Notes: generated by a model not told the origin, from the letters alone. Shown: positions 27,181 through 35,712, numbered from the stretch's first letter. The stretch is DNA of 64,000 nucleotides from Bradyrhizobium sp. RP6 (GCF_003837805.1 NZ_RQIT01000001.1:124001-188000), one strand, 5' to 3'. Made by a program: numbers and translations.

Positions 27181-27244
27181 ACATGATCCAATTGCGGTAA
27201 CCGCTTGACGCAAGTGCGTCAGCGGTTACCGATTAGGATCATGT
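27181..27244. repeat. Near-perfect 64-bp palindrome
   Basis: ACATGATCC at 27,181 and GGATCATGT ending at 27,244 close a hairpin. Its inner arms GGTAACCGC and GCGGTTACC and the TGACGCA/GTGCGTCA core pair almost fully, with one-base bulges. It lies between the acyl-CoA dehydrogenase and its APH-like partner, so a transcript crossing it would form a strong stem that could set the ratio of the two proteins. Confidence 0.75.
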
Positions 27245-27268
27245 TCGGAGCGAAGAGGGAGCGTCACC

Positions 27269-28327
27269 GTGGCTGACGGCGTCAGGAAAGACGAGGAGTT
27301 TTCGGGCACCAAGCCGGTCGAGGAGCGTCATCGCTTCGACGAACTGCGGCTGGAGGCCTGGATGCGCGAGAACGTCGAAGGCTTCGAGGGACCGCTGGTC
27401 GTGCTCCAGTTCAAGGGCGGCCAGTCCAACCCGACTTATCGGCTCAACACGCCGAACCGTTCCTACGTGATGCGCAGGAAGCCCTTCGGCAAATTGCTGC
27501 CATCGGCGCATGCGGTCGACCGCGAGTACCGCGTCATCGCCGCGCTTGGAAAGCAGGGCTTTCCGGTCGCGCGCGCCTATGCGCTGTGCCAGGACGATGG
27601 CGTGATCGGCGCCGCCTTCTACATCATGTCGATGGAGGAGGGCCGGGTGTTCTGGGATCCAACGCTGCCGAGCCAGGAGCCGGAAGCGCGGCGCAAGATC
27701 TTCACCAGCAAGATCGAGACGCTGGCGAAGCTCCACATGTTCGATCCCAACGCCATCGGCCTCGGTGACTTCGGCAAGCCCGGCAATTACTTTGCGCGCC
27801 AGATCGACCGCTGGACCAAGCAGTATCGGGCCTCCGAGACCCAGCACATTCCGGAGTTCGAGAAGGTCGCCGAATGGCTGCCGCGGACGGTGCCGGAGCA
27901 GGCGCGCGTCTCGATCGTCCATGGTGACTACCGCCTCGACAACATGATTTTCCACGCAACGGAACCGCGCGTGCAGGCCGTGCTGGACTGGGAGTTGTCG
28001 ACGCTCGGCGATCCCATGGCCGACTTCACCTATCTCTTGATGCAATGGATCATGCCGGGCCTGGAGGGCGCCGACCTCAAGGCGCTCAACATCCCCAGCC
28101 TTGAAGAGGCCGCGCAGATCTATGGCAACGTCACCAAGATGACGGTGCCTGATCTCAATTGGTACTTCGCCTACAACCTGTTCCGTCTCGCCGGCATCAC
28201 CCAGGGCATCGCCGGCCGCGTCCGCGACGGTACCGCCGCCAACGCCAAGGCGCTCGAATCCGCCAAGCGCACCGTGCCCCTGTCGAAGGCGTCGTGGGAA
28301 TACGCGCAGAAGGCGGGCGCGGTGTAG
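27269..28327 (+). CDS. APH-like phosphotransferase (ACAD10/11 N-terminal-type kinase)
   Basis: A 352-residue kinase-like protein. The N lobe has GGQSNPTYRLNTPNRSYVMRR, and the Brenner motif SIVHGDYRLDNMIFH near residue 215 and metal-binding VLDWELSTLGDPMADF near 240 are intact, so it is probably active. Homologous domains in ACAD10/11 phosphorylate 4-hydroxyacyl-CoA before its dehydration, so with the upstream dehydrogenase it may degrade 4-hydroxy acids such as lactone-derived ones. The GTG at 27,269 follows AGAGGGA. A perfect terminator follows the stop codon. Confidence 0.88.
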   Translation: MADGVRKDEEFSGTKPVEERHRFDELRLEAWMRENVEGFEGPLVVLQFKGGQSNPTYRLNTPNRSYVMRRKPFGKLLPSAHAVDREYRVIAALGKQGFPVARAYALCQDDGVIGAAFYIMSMEEGRVFWDPTLPSQEPEARRKIFTSKIETLAKLHMFDPNAIGLGDFGKPGNYFARQIDRWTKQYRASETQHIPEFEKVAEWLPRTVPEQARVSIVHGDYRLDNMIFHATEPRVQAVLDWELSTLGDPMADFTYLLMQWIMPGLEGADLKALNIPSLEEAAQIYGNVTKMTVPDLNWYFAYNLFRLAGITQGIAGRVRDGTAANAKALESAKRTVPLSKASWEYAQKAGAV

Positions 28328-28334
28328 GAATGAC

Positions 28335-28366
28335 AAAGGCGCGGCCGATCTGGCCGCGCCTTTTCT
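28335..28366 (+). terminator. Rho-independent terminator
   Basis: A perfect 12-bp stem (AAAGGCGCGGCC with GGCCGCGCCTTT) around a 5-base loop is followed by a T run, 8 bp after the phosphotransferase stop codon. Confidence 0.85.
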
Positions 28367-28383
28367 CATTGGCGTGCACAACT

Positions 28384-28470
28384 CTCGTGTCCCGCACGCG
28401 GTGCAGCACCATAAGCGCGTTCACGCCGTCTTCGACGCGCTATGGTGCTGCTCCGCAGAGCCGGGACCCC
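28384..28470. repeat. Dispersed repeat, ctcgtgtcccg...gcagagccggg family (half copy)
   Basis: It begins TCGTGTCCCGCACGCGGTGC and ends TGCTGCTCCGCAGAGCCGGG. An inner hairpin pairs GCAGCACCATA with TATGGTGCTGC. Fuller copies lie at 30,521 and 33,199; this one has only the left half of the inverted structure. Confidence 0.7.
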
Positions 28471-28490
28471 AGTCACGTCACCGATATTGC

Positions 28491-29663
28491 CTACGCGTTC
28501 TTACAATGCGCGATCAGCCTCTCCACGAACCCCGCGCATTTCTCCAGCTCCGCCATCTCCACGAACTCATCCGGCGTATGCGCCTGCGCGATCGAGCCCG
28601 GGCCGATCACCACCGACGGGATGTCGGTCATGCTGGAGAACAGGCTGGCCTCGGTGCCGAACGCGACCTTGGCATGGTCGTTGCGCCCCGCCAGGCTTTT
28701 GGCGAGCGTCACGATCGCGGCATCTGCAGGCGTGTCGAGGGCGGGGTAGTCGAGGATCTCCTCGAAATCGATGCCGCATTCAGGATGCCTCGCCTTCATC
28801 GCCGGCTCGATCTCGGCCTTGGCCCAGGCGACGATCGCATCCGTCACCTCTCTGGATTCGGTGATACCGATGCCGCGGCATTCGAAATCCACCGTGCAGG
28901 TGTCGGGGACGATGTTCAGCGCGGCGCCGCCATGCACGATGCTGGTCAGCAGCGTCGAGTGCGGGACGTCGTAGAGCCTGTCCGTTGATCGCGCGGCCGC
29001 GAGCGCCACGGCGCGGCGGCGGATCTCGACGATCAACTCGGCCGCATATTCGATCGCGTTGACACCCTCAGGCGCGATCGAGGAGTGACGGGCAAGACCA
29101 TGGAACGTCGCGCGCACGCCATGCTTGCCCTTGTGGCCGATGATCACCTGCATCTGCGTGGGCTCGCCGATGAAGGCGCCGAGCGGCTTGACCTTCTTCT
29201 TCGCGACCTCGCGCAGCATCGGCCGCACGCCGACGCAGCCGATCTCTTCATCATAGGAGATCGCCAGATGGATCGGCGTCTTGAGTTTCGCCTCCATCAT
29301 CTCCGGCACCATGGCAAGGCACACCGCGACATAGCCCTTCATGTCGGTGGTGCCGCGGCCGTAGAGCTTGCCGTCGCGCTCCACCAGCTTGAACGGATCA
29401 TGGCTCCAGTCCTGGCCCACGACAGGCACCACGTCGGTATGGCCCGACAGCGCGAAGCCCGGCCGGTCCTCCGGTCCGATCGTGACCCAGAGCGAAGCCT
29501 TCTCGCCGGTCTCATCGACGATGCGCTCGCCCTTGATGCCGAACGCGGCGAGATAGCTTTCGATATGGGCAATCAGGGGGAGATTGGTGCGGTCGCTGAC
29601 GGTGTCGAAGGCGACGAGGTCGGCGAGGAGTTTTCGGATGCGATCGGGTCTCGAGCTTGGCAT
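28491..29663 (-). CDS. argE: Acetylornithine deacetylase (M20 peptidase family)
   Basis: A 390-residue zinc hydrolase expected to release ornithine from N2-acetylornithine in arginine synthesis. The M20 motifs are intact: GHTDVVPVVG (His and Asp near residue 80), GRGTTDMKGY, and the YDEEIGCVGVR Glu pair followed by GEPTQMQVIIGHKG. Length fits ArgE (about 385 to 390). ATG 29,663 opens MPSSRPDRIRKLLADLVAFDTVS, the family start; a longer frame to 29,720 has no support. Other M20 deacylases cannot be excluded. It is convergent with the phosphotransferase gene. Confidence 0.85.
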   Translation of the reverse strand: MPSSRPDRIRKLLADLVAFDTVSDRTNLPLIAHIESYLAAFGIKGERIVDETGEKASLWVTIGPEDRPGFALSGHTDVVPVVGQDWSHDPFKLVERDGKLYGRGTTDMKGYVAVCLAMVPEMMEAKLKTPIHLAISYDEEIGCVGVRPMLREVAKKKVKPLGAFIGEPTQMQVIIGHKGKHGVRATFHGLARHSSIAPEGVNAIEYAAELIVEIRRRAVALAAARSTDRLYDVPHSTLLTSIVHGGAALNIVPDTCTVDFECRGIGITESREVTDAIVAWAKAEIEPAMKARHPECGIDFEEILDYPALDTPADAAIVTLAKSLAGRNDHAKVAFGTEASLFSSMTDIPSVVIGPGSIAQAHTPDEFVEMAELEKCAGFVERLIAHCKNA

Positions 29664-29729
29664 TGTCACGTTTTTGTCGGAGGAAGATGGAGGCTGAGGT
29701 GCCTGCACGAACCATACCAACGCCGTGGC

Positions 29730-30400
29730 CGGTCGGGCAAATCAACATCGGGGCTACGAGACCTTGTACCGGTAGTCGGGCAAAACACCTAACCGTCGGT
29801 CAATCCGTGCCGCCAAAAACATTCCGCTTTACCGAATTTCGGAAACGGCGTATGTAGCGCCCACTCCGGCCCAAGGAAGAGGGGCGTATCGCGATCGTCA
29901 CGAACGCGGGCCGGACGGCGGTGGACGCAGGTTATATCGGCGCGAGAGGCATCGCAGGGCGGGCAACCGTGAGCGAGACCCAGCGCGCACACGACCGGTG
30001 TGATCGGCGTACGGCAAAATCGTGTGGTCCTGGCGCCCGGGGTCTGTGCGCCAAGTGTTGCGGTGATGTGGCAGCCCGACCGGGTTCGCGCATCAGTCAT
30101 CCGCAACGCGACGGGGGCAATAGTGCATCGCTCCCCGGGGAGAGCGCGACATAAGCCGTCAAACCACTGCGCAGGGAAGGCCGGGATGTCCTGGCTACAC
30201 CTGTATGCCGCTGTGCAGCTTCTCACCACGCAGATTTCGCACAGTGGACCTCGGGTGCCAGCCGGCTCCCGGTCTTCCCTGCGCCCTCTTTCATTTCAGA
30301 GGGTGAGACATCAAGGCAAAGCTCGGGCGAAATGCGCCGCGAGAATGCGAAGGTGTGCCTGCGATGAGGATGCGAATTGAACGCAAGCTGCGTACCGGAT
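29730..30400. repeat. Long dispersed Bradyrhizobium-type intergenic element (no supported gene)
   Basis: The stretch between argE and the SDR gene has no credible gene. Its minus-strand translations (for example SEMKEGAGKTGSRLAPEVHC and CSQDIPAFPAQWFDGLCRAL) are of a kind I remember recurring as spurious ORFs in many Bradyrhizobium annotations, which marks a high-copy non-coding element. Sequence features include a hairpin CCCTCT...AGAGGG near 30,282 to 30,301. The edges given are approximate. No terminal repeats or transposase are visible. Confidence 0.5.
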
Positions 30401-30406
30401 ACTCCG

Positions 30407-30490
30407 TCATTGCGAGGAGTTCTTGCGACGAAGCAATCCAGACCGTCTCCGCAGCGGCAGTCTCGATTGCTTCGCTGCGCTCGCAATGAC
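30407..30490. repeat. Palindromic repeat, gtcattgcgag...ctcgcaatgac family
   Basis: GTCATTGCGAG at 30,407 and CTCGCAATGAC ending at 30,490 are exact complements. Inside them CGAAGCAATC pairs with GATTGCTTCG. This is a single 84-bp cruciform-capable unit in the argE-SDR gap. Confidence 0.8.
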
Positions 30491-30520
30491 GGTGGCGGCA
30501 GTTGCGCGCCAAATTCCGCT

Positions 30521-30680
30521 CTCGTGCCCCGGACGCAGCGCAGCGCCTCGCCGGCGATGCGAAGCATCGTCCGGTTCGGCGGTGCGCTGCAGAGCCGGGG
30601 CCCATATCACAGCGAACCGTGCGGCGCCCTGGGTCCCGGCTCTGCGCCGCAGCGCTTGCGCGCTGTGTCCGGGACACGAG
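30521..30680. repeat. Dispersed repeat, ctcgtg-cccggac...gtccggg-cacgag family (full copy)
   Basis: CTCGTGCCCCGGACGC at 30,521 mirrors GTGTCCGGGACACGAG ending at 30,680, with inner GCAGAGCCGGG and CCCGGCTCTGC arms. It ends 7 bp after the end of the SDR frame region and abuts its stop codon side. Confidence 0.75.
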
Positions 30681-30687
30681 ACCATTG

Positions 30688-31473
30688 TTAAACCGGCTTG
30701 CCCGTATACGGCATCGACGCCGTCAAGCCGCCGTCGACCGGGAACGCCTGGCCGTTCACATAGGACGCCTCGTCGCTGGCCAGGAACAGCCCCATCGCGG
30801 CAAGCTCATGCGGCTGGCCGGGCCGCTTGAGCGGATTGAGCTGGCCGATCTTGTCCTGGGTGCCGCGCTCCTTGGCGCGGTCGAAGATCGGCTTAGTCAT
30901 GCCCGTTTCGATCAGGCCGGGGCAGACTGCGTTGATGCGCACGCCGGTGCCGGTGAGCGAATAGGCCGTGGTCTGCACCAGGCTGATCACGCCGGCCTTG
31001 CTGGCGGCATAGGGATGGCCGCTGGCGCCCGCTTTCAGGCCCGCAACCGAAGCGGTCAGCACGATCGCGCCGGACTGCTGTTTCACCATATGCGGCATCG
31101 CGTATTTCACCGCGAGGAACGGCCCGATCAGGTTGACGCGCAAGATCTCCTGCCAGTGCTCCACCGTCTGCTCGGCGATCGGAATGAGCCCGCCGGATAT
31201 GCCGGCATTGGCCCAGATCACGTCGAGCCGGCCGTGCGTCTTCACGGCCCTGTCGATGACGGCGATGACGTCCTTCTCGGAGCCGGCATCGGCGATCATG
31301 GCTTCCGCGATGCCGCCGGCCTGCTTCACCTCCTCGACGGTCTCCTTCACGGCCTCCGTGCGGTCGACCGCGATCAGCCTGGCGCCTTCCCGGGTGAACA
31401 GCAGCGCAGCGGCGCGCCCGATGCCGCTGCCGGCGCCGGTGATGATGACGGATTTGCCTTGCAGGCGGCCCAT
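30688..31473 (-). CDS. Short-chain dehydrogenase/reductase (SDR)
   Basis: A 261-residue classical SDR. The cofactor motif VIITGAGSGIGRAA (TGxxxGxG), the NAG motif (IWANAGISGG), catalytic Ser (VLTASVAGL) and Y-x3-K (HPYAASKAG) are all present, as is PGLIETGM. It probably oxidises or reduces a hydroxyl/keto group with NAD(P)(H); the substrate is unknown. It is divergent from the histidine phosphatase gene, with a GTGTCT-TG-AGACAC dyad between them. Confidence 0.92.
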   Translation of the reverse strand: MGRLQGKSVIITGAGSGIGRAAALLFTREGARLIAVDRTEAVKETVEEVKQAGGIAEAMIADAGSEKDVIAVIDRAVKTHGRLDVIWANAGISGGLIPIAEQTVEHWQEILRVNLIGPFLAVKYAMPHMVKQQSGAIVLTASVAGLKAGASGHPYAASKAGVISLVQTTAYSLTGTGVRINAVCPGLIETGMTKPIFDRAKERGTQDKIGQLNPLKRPGQPHELAAMGLFLASDEASYVNGQAFPVDGGLTASMPYTGKPV

Positions 31474-31545
31474 GCGTAGCTCCCTTTTGCTCGCGCGCGA
31501 CGCTTGCCGCGCGATGGAATTTCAAACAAGATTTCAAACGGTAAA

Positions 31546-31559
31546 GTGTCTTGAGACAC
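31546..31559. promoter_or_regulatory. Perfect inverted repeat in a divergent promoter region (possible operator)
   Basis: GTGTCT-TG-AGACAC lies between the divergent SDR (start 31,473) and phosphatase (start 31,607) genes. Two TTTCAAAC direct repeats lie beside it (near 31,519 and 31,531). Length and position fit a TetR- or GntR-type operator; the regulator is not in the window unless the TetR at 24,918 acts here. Confidence 0.45.
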
Positions 31560-31606
31560 GTTCGTTACTGACGTACAGCGACATCAAACGGGATGGAAGG
31601 GTTTCG

Positions 31607-32305
31607 ATGGCAGCTGCAGGCAAGCCCAATGTGGTCGTCACGCGGTGGTGGTGGGTCCGTCACGCGCCGGTGCGCAATGACGGGGGCAACATCTACGGAC
31701 AGTCCGACATCGCCTGCGACACCAGCGACACCTATGTGTTCAATGCTGTTGCCAAGGTGCTGCCACGTACGGCCGTATGGTATTCGAGCAACCTGATGCG
31801 CACGCACCAGACCGCGGAGGCGATCTGGGCGGCCGGCTTCCCGAGGCCTGCATCGATGACATGGGAAGCGGATCTCGCGGAGCAGAACCTCGGCCGCTGG
31901 CAGGGCATGAACCGCGCCCAGTTCATCGCCAGCCGCCCCGTCGGATCGAGCTGGTTCGCGGACATCAACGAGCCTGCGCCTGGCGGCGAAAGCTTCATGG
32001 ACCTCTACAACCGTACGCGCCGCACCATCGAGCGGATTAATGTCGAGGCGGCCGGACAGGACATCGTCGCAGTCGCGCATGGCGGCACCATCAAGGCGGC
32101 GCTGGGCCTCGCGCTCGATGGCCAGCCGGAGCGCGGGTTGTCGTTCGACATCGACAATTGCTCGGTGACGCGGCTGGACTATTTTGCGAGCCCCGATCGC
32201 ACGGTGTGGCGGCTGCCGATGGTGAATCAGCAGCCGTGGATCGCCGATCCCGCGCACGCGGCGATGCATCAGCCGGCGGGACCGGAAGTCAAGAAGCTGG
32301 CCTGA
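31607..32305 (+). CDS. Histidine phosphatase family protein (phosphoglycerate mutase-like)
   Basis: A 232-residue protein with the phosphatase signature near the N-terminus (WWWVRHAPVRND, the RHG motif as RHA), then YSSNLMRTHQTAEAIW, EADLAEQNLGRWQGM, and the second His in VAVAHGGTIKAAL near residue 157. It hydrolyses a phosphomonoester; the substrate is open. The ATG at 31,607 follows GGAAGG. A palindromic repeat separates it from the next SDR gene. Confidence 0.9.
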   Translation: MAAAGKPNVVVTRWWWVRHAPVRNDGGNIYGQSDIACDTSDTYVFNAVAKVLPRTAVWYSSNLMRTHQTAEAIWAAGFPRPASMTWEADLAEQNLGRWQGMNRAQFIASRPVGSSWFADINEPAPGGESFMDLYNRTRRTIERINVEAAGQDIVAVAHGGTIKAALGLALDGQPERGLSFDIDNCSVTRLDYFASPDRTVWRLPMVNQQPWIADPAHAAMHQPAGPEVKKLA

Positions 32306-32312
32306 AGAGTTT

Positions 32313-32392
32313 GTCATTCCGGGATGGTCTGAAGGACCAGACCCGGAATCTCGAGATTCCGGGTTCGGTCCTGCGAACCGCCCCGGAATGAC
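32313..32392. repeat. Palindromic repeat, gtcattccgg...ccggaatgac family (second copy)
   Basis: GTCATTCCGGG at 32,313 pairs with CCCGGAATGAC ending at 32,392. The inner arms CCCGGAATCTCGAGATTCCGGG form a perfect stem. Same family as 25,602. It lies 8 bp after the phosphatase stop codon. Confidence 0.8.
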
Positions 32393-32426
32393 ATCCAAAG
32401 TGAAAATTAGAATTTGGGAGAGACAC

Positions 32427-33194
32427 ATGACCTTATTCGACATGAAGGGGAAAGTCGCCGTCATCACGGGATCGACGCGCGGCATCGGGCTCGCGATCGC
32501 CGAGCGCATGGCCGAGCACGGCGCCAAGGTGGTGATCTCCTCGCGCAAGGCCGACGTCTGCGAGCAGGTGGCGAAGGGCATCAACGGCAGGTTCGGCAAG
32601 GGCACCGCGGTCGCGATCGCCGCCAACATCTCGTCGAAGGAGAATCTGCAAAACCTCGTCGACGAGAGCAACCGTGCCTTCGGCAAGATCGACGTGCTGG
32701 TCTGCAATGCGGCTTCGAATCCGTATTACGGCCCGCTCGCAGGCATCTCCGACGATCAGTTCAGGAAGATCCTCGACAACAACATCGTCGCCAACAATTG
32801 GCTGATCTCGATGGTGGTGCCGCAGATGATCGAGCGCAAGGATGGCTCCATCATCATCGTCTCCTCGATCGGCGGCCTCAAGGGCTCGACCATCCTCGGT
32901 GCTTACGCCATTTCGAAAGCCGCCGACATGCAGCTCGCGCGCAACCTCGCCTGTGAATACGGCCCGCACAACATTCGCGTGAACTGCATCGCGCCCGGCC
33001 TGATCAAGACCGATTTCGCGAAAGCGCTGTGGGACAATCCGGAGAATCTGAAAGCCTCGACCTCGCGCTCGCCGCTCCTGCGCATCGGCATCCCCGACGA
33101 GATCGCGGGCGCGGCGGTGTTCCTGGGATCGAAGGCCGGCGACTTCATGACCGGCCAGACCATGGTGATCGACGGCGGCGCGACGATCAGTTGA
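32427..33194 (+). CDS. Short-chain dehydrogenase/reductase (SDR)
   Basis: A 255-residue classical SDR with VAVITGSTRGIGLAIA (cofactor), CNAASNPYYGPL (an NAA variant of the NAG motif), VSSIGGLKGS (Ser) and Y-x3-K in GAYAISKAADMQ. The Rossmann arginines (SSRKADVCEQ) suggest NADP(H). It resembles DHRS4-like and beta-oxidation reductases, but the substrate is unproven. GGGAGAG precedes ATG 32,427. It is unlike the SDR at 30,688 except for family motifs. Confidence 0.92.
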   Translation: MTLFDMKGKVAVITGSTRGIGLAIAERMAEHGAKVVISSRKADVCEQVAKGINGRFGKGTAVAIAANISSKENLQNLVDESNRAFGKIDVLVCNAASNPYYGPLAGISDDQFRKILDNNIVANNWLISMVVPQMIERKDGSIIIVSSIGGLKGSTILGAYAISKAADMQLARNLACEYGPHNIRVNCIAPGLIKTDFAKALWDNPENLKASTSRSPLLRIGIPDEIAGAAVFLGSKAGDFMTGQTMVIDGGATIS

Positions 33195-33198
33195 TGAT

Positions 33199-33369
33199 CT
33201 CGTGTCCCGGACGCGGTGCAGCGCGTAACGCTGCTCCGCAGAGCCGGGGCTCAGAAAGCCGAGAACGAGATCGCGAATGCATGGGCCCCGGCTCTGCGCA
33301 GCAACGCCATAGCGCGTCGAAGACGCGCGTAAACGCGCTTGGGGCGTTGCAGCGCGTCCGGGGCAAGAG
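33199..33369. repeat. Dispersed repeat, ctcgtgtcccggacgc...gcgtccggg family (full copy)
   Basis: CTCGTGTCCCGGACGC at 33,199 mirrors GCGTCCGGGGCAAGAG ending at 33,369, with CGCAGAGCCGGGGC and GCCCCGGCTCTGCG inner arms. It fills the space between the convergent SDR and serine hydrolase genes and could terminate both. Confidence 0.8.
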
Positions 33370-33372
33370 ACC

Positions 33373-34608
33373 TCAGTCCATCGCCGCGTACACCAGATCC
33401 CGCACCAGTGTCCGCGTGTAGTCGCGCTGGCCGGGGCCCTGGCTCATGAACACCGCGAACAGATCCTCCTTCGGATCGATCCAGAAGAACGTGCCGGCAA
33501 TGCCGCTCCAGAAATACTGGCCGACGCTGCCGGGGAAGGGCGCGATGCCGGCCTCCTTGCGCACGGCGAAGCCGAGGCCGAAGCCGTGGCCGGGCGACAG
33601 CAGCGTGCCGTTGATGGCGACGCTTGGGGCGAGGTGATCGGATGCCATCAGCTCCAGCGTCTTGCGGCCGATGATCCTGTTGCCGTCGAGCGTGCCGCCG
33701 TTGCGCAGCATCAGGCAGAAGCGGGCATAGTCCATCGTGGTCGAGACCAGGCCGCCGCCGCCGGACTCCATCACCGGCTGCTCGAGCATGTTGAACAGCG
33801 CGACCTTGTCGCCGGTCCAGGGATCGGCCGCGAACGGCTCGGCGAGCCGGCCGGCATTGGCCTCGCTAGTCGAGAAGCCGGTCTCGGCCATCTGGAGCGG
33901 CACGAGCACGCGCTCGGTTAGGAACGCGCCGAGCGACTTGCCGCTGACGACCTCGATGATGCGGCCGAGGATGTCGGTGGAGCGGCTGTAGTTGAACTCC
34001 GCGCCGGGCTGGCAGACCAGCGGAAAGCTCGCCACCAATGCTGCGTGCTCGGCGTTGCTGATCTTGCGGCTGCGGACGCGGGACTCCTGGTAGAGCTTGT
34101 GCACGGGGCCGTCGCCCTGGTGCTCGTAGGTGAGGCCCGAGGTGTGGCGGAGCAGGTCCTGCACGGTCATCGGCCGCGTCGGGAGCACCAACTCCAGTTG
34201 CCCGCCACTGACGACGCCGACCTTTTGCTCGGCGAACTCGGGAATGAACTTGGCGACCGCGTCACCGAGAAGCAGGTGGCCGTCCTCGACCAGCGCCATG
34301 ATGGCGACCGAGACGATCGGCTTGGTCATCGAGAAGATGCGGAAGATCGAATCGCGCGCCATCGGTGTGGCACCAAGCGGGCTCTGCTGGCCGAGCGCCT
34401 CGAACCAGCCGATTTGGCCTCGCCTCGCTACCAGCACGGTGATGCCGGGAACGGTTCCCTTGTCGATCTCGCGCTTGAACGCGTCCGACATGGCCTGGAG
34501 ACGGGGCCGCGACAGCCCGAGCGTCTCGGGGCGGGCTTCCGGCAAGGGCGGGGTCTGGGGCGCGGTTGTGGCCTGAGGGGCGGCTGTGGCGGTCGCTGCG
34601 GCGGTCAT
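33373..34608 (-). CDS. Serine hydrolase, beta-lactamase/esterase class C fold
   Basis: A 411-residue penicillin-binding-protein-like hydrolase. The catalytic S-x-x-K is in FRIFSMTKPIVS near residue 93, the Y-x-(S/N) motif in EFNYSRSTDILG near 200, and HGFGLGF near 325 stands for the third motif. These proteins are usually esterases (EstB-like) or peptidases rather than antibiotic-hydrolysing enzymes. No signal peptide is seen; the N-terminus is Ala/Thr/Pro-rich. ATG 34,608 is preferred over GTG 34,614 because GGGAG lies just ahead. It is followed upstream by tRNA-Trp in divergent orientation. Confidence 0.85.
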   Translation of the reverse strand: MTAAATATAAPQATTAPQTPPLPEARPETLGLSRPRLQAMSDAFKREIDKGTVPGITVLVARRGQIGWFEALGQQSPLGATPMARDSIFRIFSMTKPIVSVAIMALVEDGHLLLGDAVAKFIPEFAEQKVGVVSGGQLELVLPTRPMTVQDLLRHTSGLTYEHQGDGPVHKLYQESRVRSRKISNAEHAALVASFPLVCQPGAEFNYSRSTDILGRIIEVVSGKSLGAFLTERVLVPLQMAETGFSTSEANAGRLAEPFAADPWTGDKVALFNMLEQPVMESGGGGLVSTTMDYARFCLMLRNGGTLDGNRIIGRKTLELMASDHLAPSVAINGTLLSPGHGFGLGFAVRKEAGIAPFPGSVGQYFWSGIAGTFFWIDPKEDLFAVFMSQGPGQRDYTRTLVRDLVYAAMD

Positions 34609-34756
34609 GGGCACTCCCGGTTGCTTTTCGTTATCGTCAACGGACTGTGGCCCAGAAGCCCCGGCACAAACAAGCGAAGCCGGCGCGGTTCACCCTTGCA
34701 AACCGGCCGTCCCCTGTGCTTGAAAGCGCCCCTGATCCGCGGTGACGTGGGTTCGT

Positions 34757-34832
34757 AGGAGTGTAGCTCAATTGGTAGAGCACCGGTCTCCAAAACCGGG
34801 GGTCGCAGGTTCGAGCCCTGCCACTCCTGCCA
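34757..34832 (+). tRNA. trnW: tRNA-Trp (anticodon CCA)
   Basis: A full cloverleaf of 76 bases: acceptor AGGAGTG with CACTCCT, D arm GCTC-AATTGGTA-GAGC, anticodon stem CCGGT/ACCGG with loop CTCCAAA (anticodon CCA at 34,790 to 34,792), T arm GCAGG-TTCGAGC-CCTGC, discriminator G and encoded CCA. In related alphaproteobacteria this tRNA usually lies just upstream of secE; here 25 kb separate them. Confidence 0.97.
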
Positions 34833-34950
34833 GTAAAATCAGTCACTTAGATTAGATGCTGGCGGGATAGGGACACGGCGTCCCACGTACGAACAGCCAA
34901 AATCCGGCCCAAATGTTCGCAGTCCCGCGCCGAGGTCAGCGAGGCGTCGC

Positions 34951-35712
34951 TTAACGTGCGGGGGTCCGTTCCCCGTCGAGCGGGAGCTGACTGAAATCGA
35001 CGTTCCGGATGGGAACACGGCGCAGCAGCGAGACGATGGTTCCACCGAGCTCGAAATAGGTGCGCAGGCGCAGTGCGCGGGACGATCCCTTCAGCTCCGC
35101 ATTCAGGCTCACGGGGACCTGGACGTAGGTGAGGCCGAGCTGGAGCAGCGAGATCAGCGCACAGATCTGATAGCCATAGCCGTCGGCCTTGACCGCGATT
35201 TGGCGCAGCCATTTCACGGGGTAGACGATCATGCTGTGGTAGTCGGACAGCCAGAAGCCGAACAGGCAGTTCAGGATGAACCGCAGCGAATGCGACTGGA
35301 GGGAGCGGTTGATGGAGCGATCCGACTGGTTGTCACGGTAGGTGATGACGATGTCGGCGGCGCCCGCCGCCTTGAACATCCGGGCGATCCCTTCGTTTTG
35401 AAAGGCGTGATCGCCGGGGATGAGCGTGATGGCATCGAACTTCGCGCGCGACAGTGCGAATTCGAAGCCGGCACCGACACCCCGCCGTTCGGCGTTGTGA
35501 TGCACGATGATGCGCGGCTCGCCGGCCGCGAACCCGTCCATGATTGCGCCGGTGGCGTCGGTGCTGCCGTCGTCGATCAGGAAGATCTCGAAATCATCAA
35601 GCAACTCGCGGGCGAGCGGCAGCACGCCGTCGATGGTGTCGGCGATCTTGTCCTGCTCGTTCAGTGCAGGGATGACGATCGTAAGCTTTTTTGCCGCCCT
35701 GGAAGGTGTCAT
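34951..35712 (-). CDS. Glycosyltransferase family 2
   Basis: A 253-residue GT2 enzyme with the GT-A fold: LTIVIPALNEQDKIADTI (nucleotide strand), FLIDDGSTDATGAI, RRGVGAGFEFALSRA and LIPGDHAFQNEG, where the GDH replaces the usual DxD. It resembles dolichol-phosphate-mannose-synthase-type transferases without a membrane tail. The donor and acceptor are unknown. It is the only clear soluble glycosyltransferase in the 25-kb glycan cluster. It lies 119 bp from the tRNA-Trp 3-prime end, pointing toward it. Confidence 0.88.
   Translation of the reverse strand: MTPSRAAKKLTIVIPALNEQDKIADTIDGVLPLARELLDDFEIFLIDDGSTDATGAIMDGFAAGEPRIIVHHNAERRGVGAGFEFALSRAKFDAITLIPGDHAFQNEGIARMFKAAGAADIVITYRDNQSDRSINRSLQSHSLRFILNCLFGFWLSDYHSMIVYPVKWLRQIAVKADGYGYQICALISLLQLGLTYVQVPVSLNAELKGSSRALRLRTYFELGGTIVSLLRRVPIRNVDFSQLPLDGERTPAR

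Noticed and set aside
29789..30229. 146-codon minus-strand frame in the argE-SDR gap
   Set aside because: The translation looks like the spurious ORFs of a dispersed repeat, with no ribosome site or domain.
33373..34608. Beta-lactamase giving antibiotic resistance
   Set aside because: It has the SMTK motif but no signal peptide, and resembles esterase-type class C proteins.
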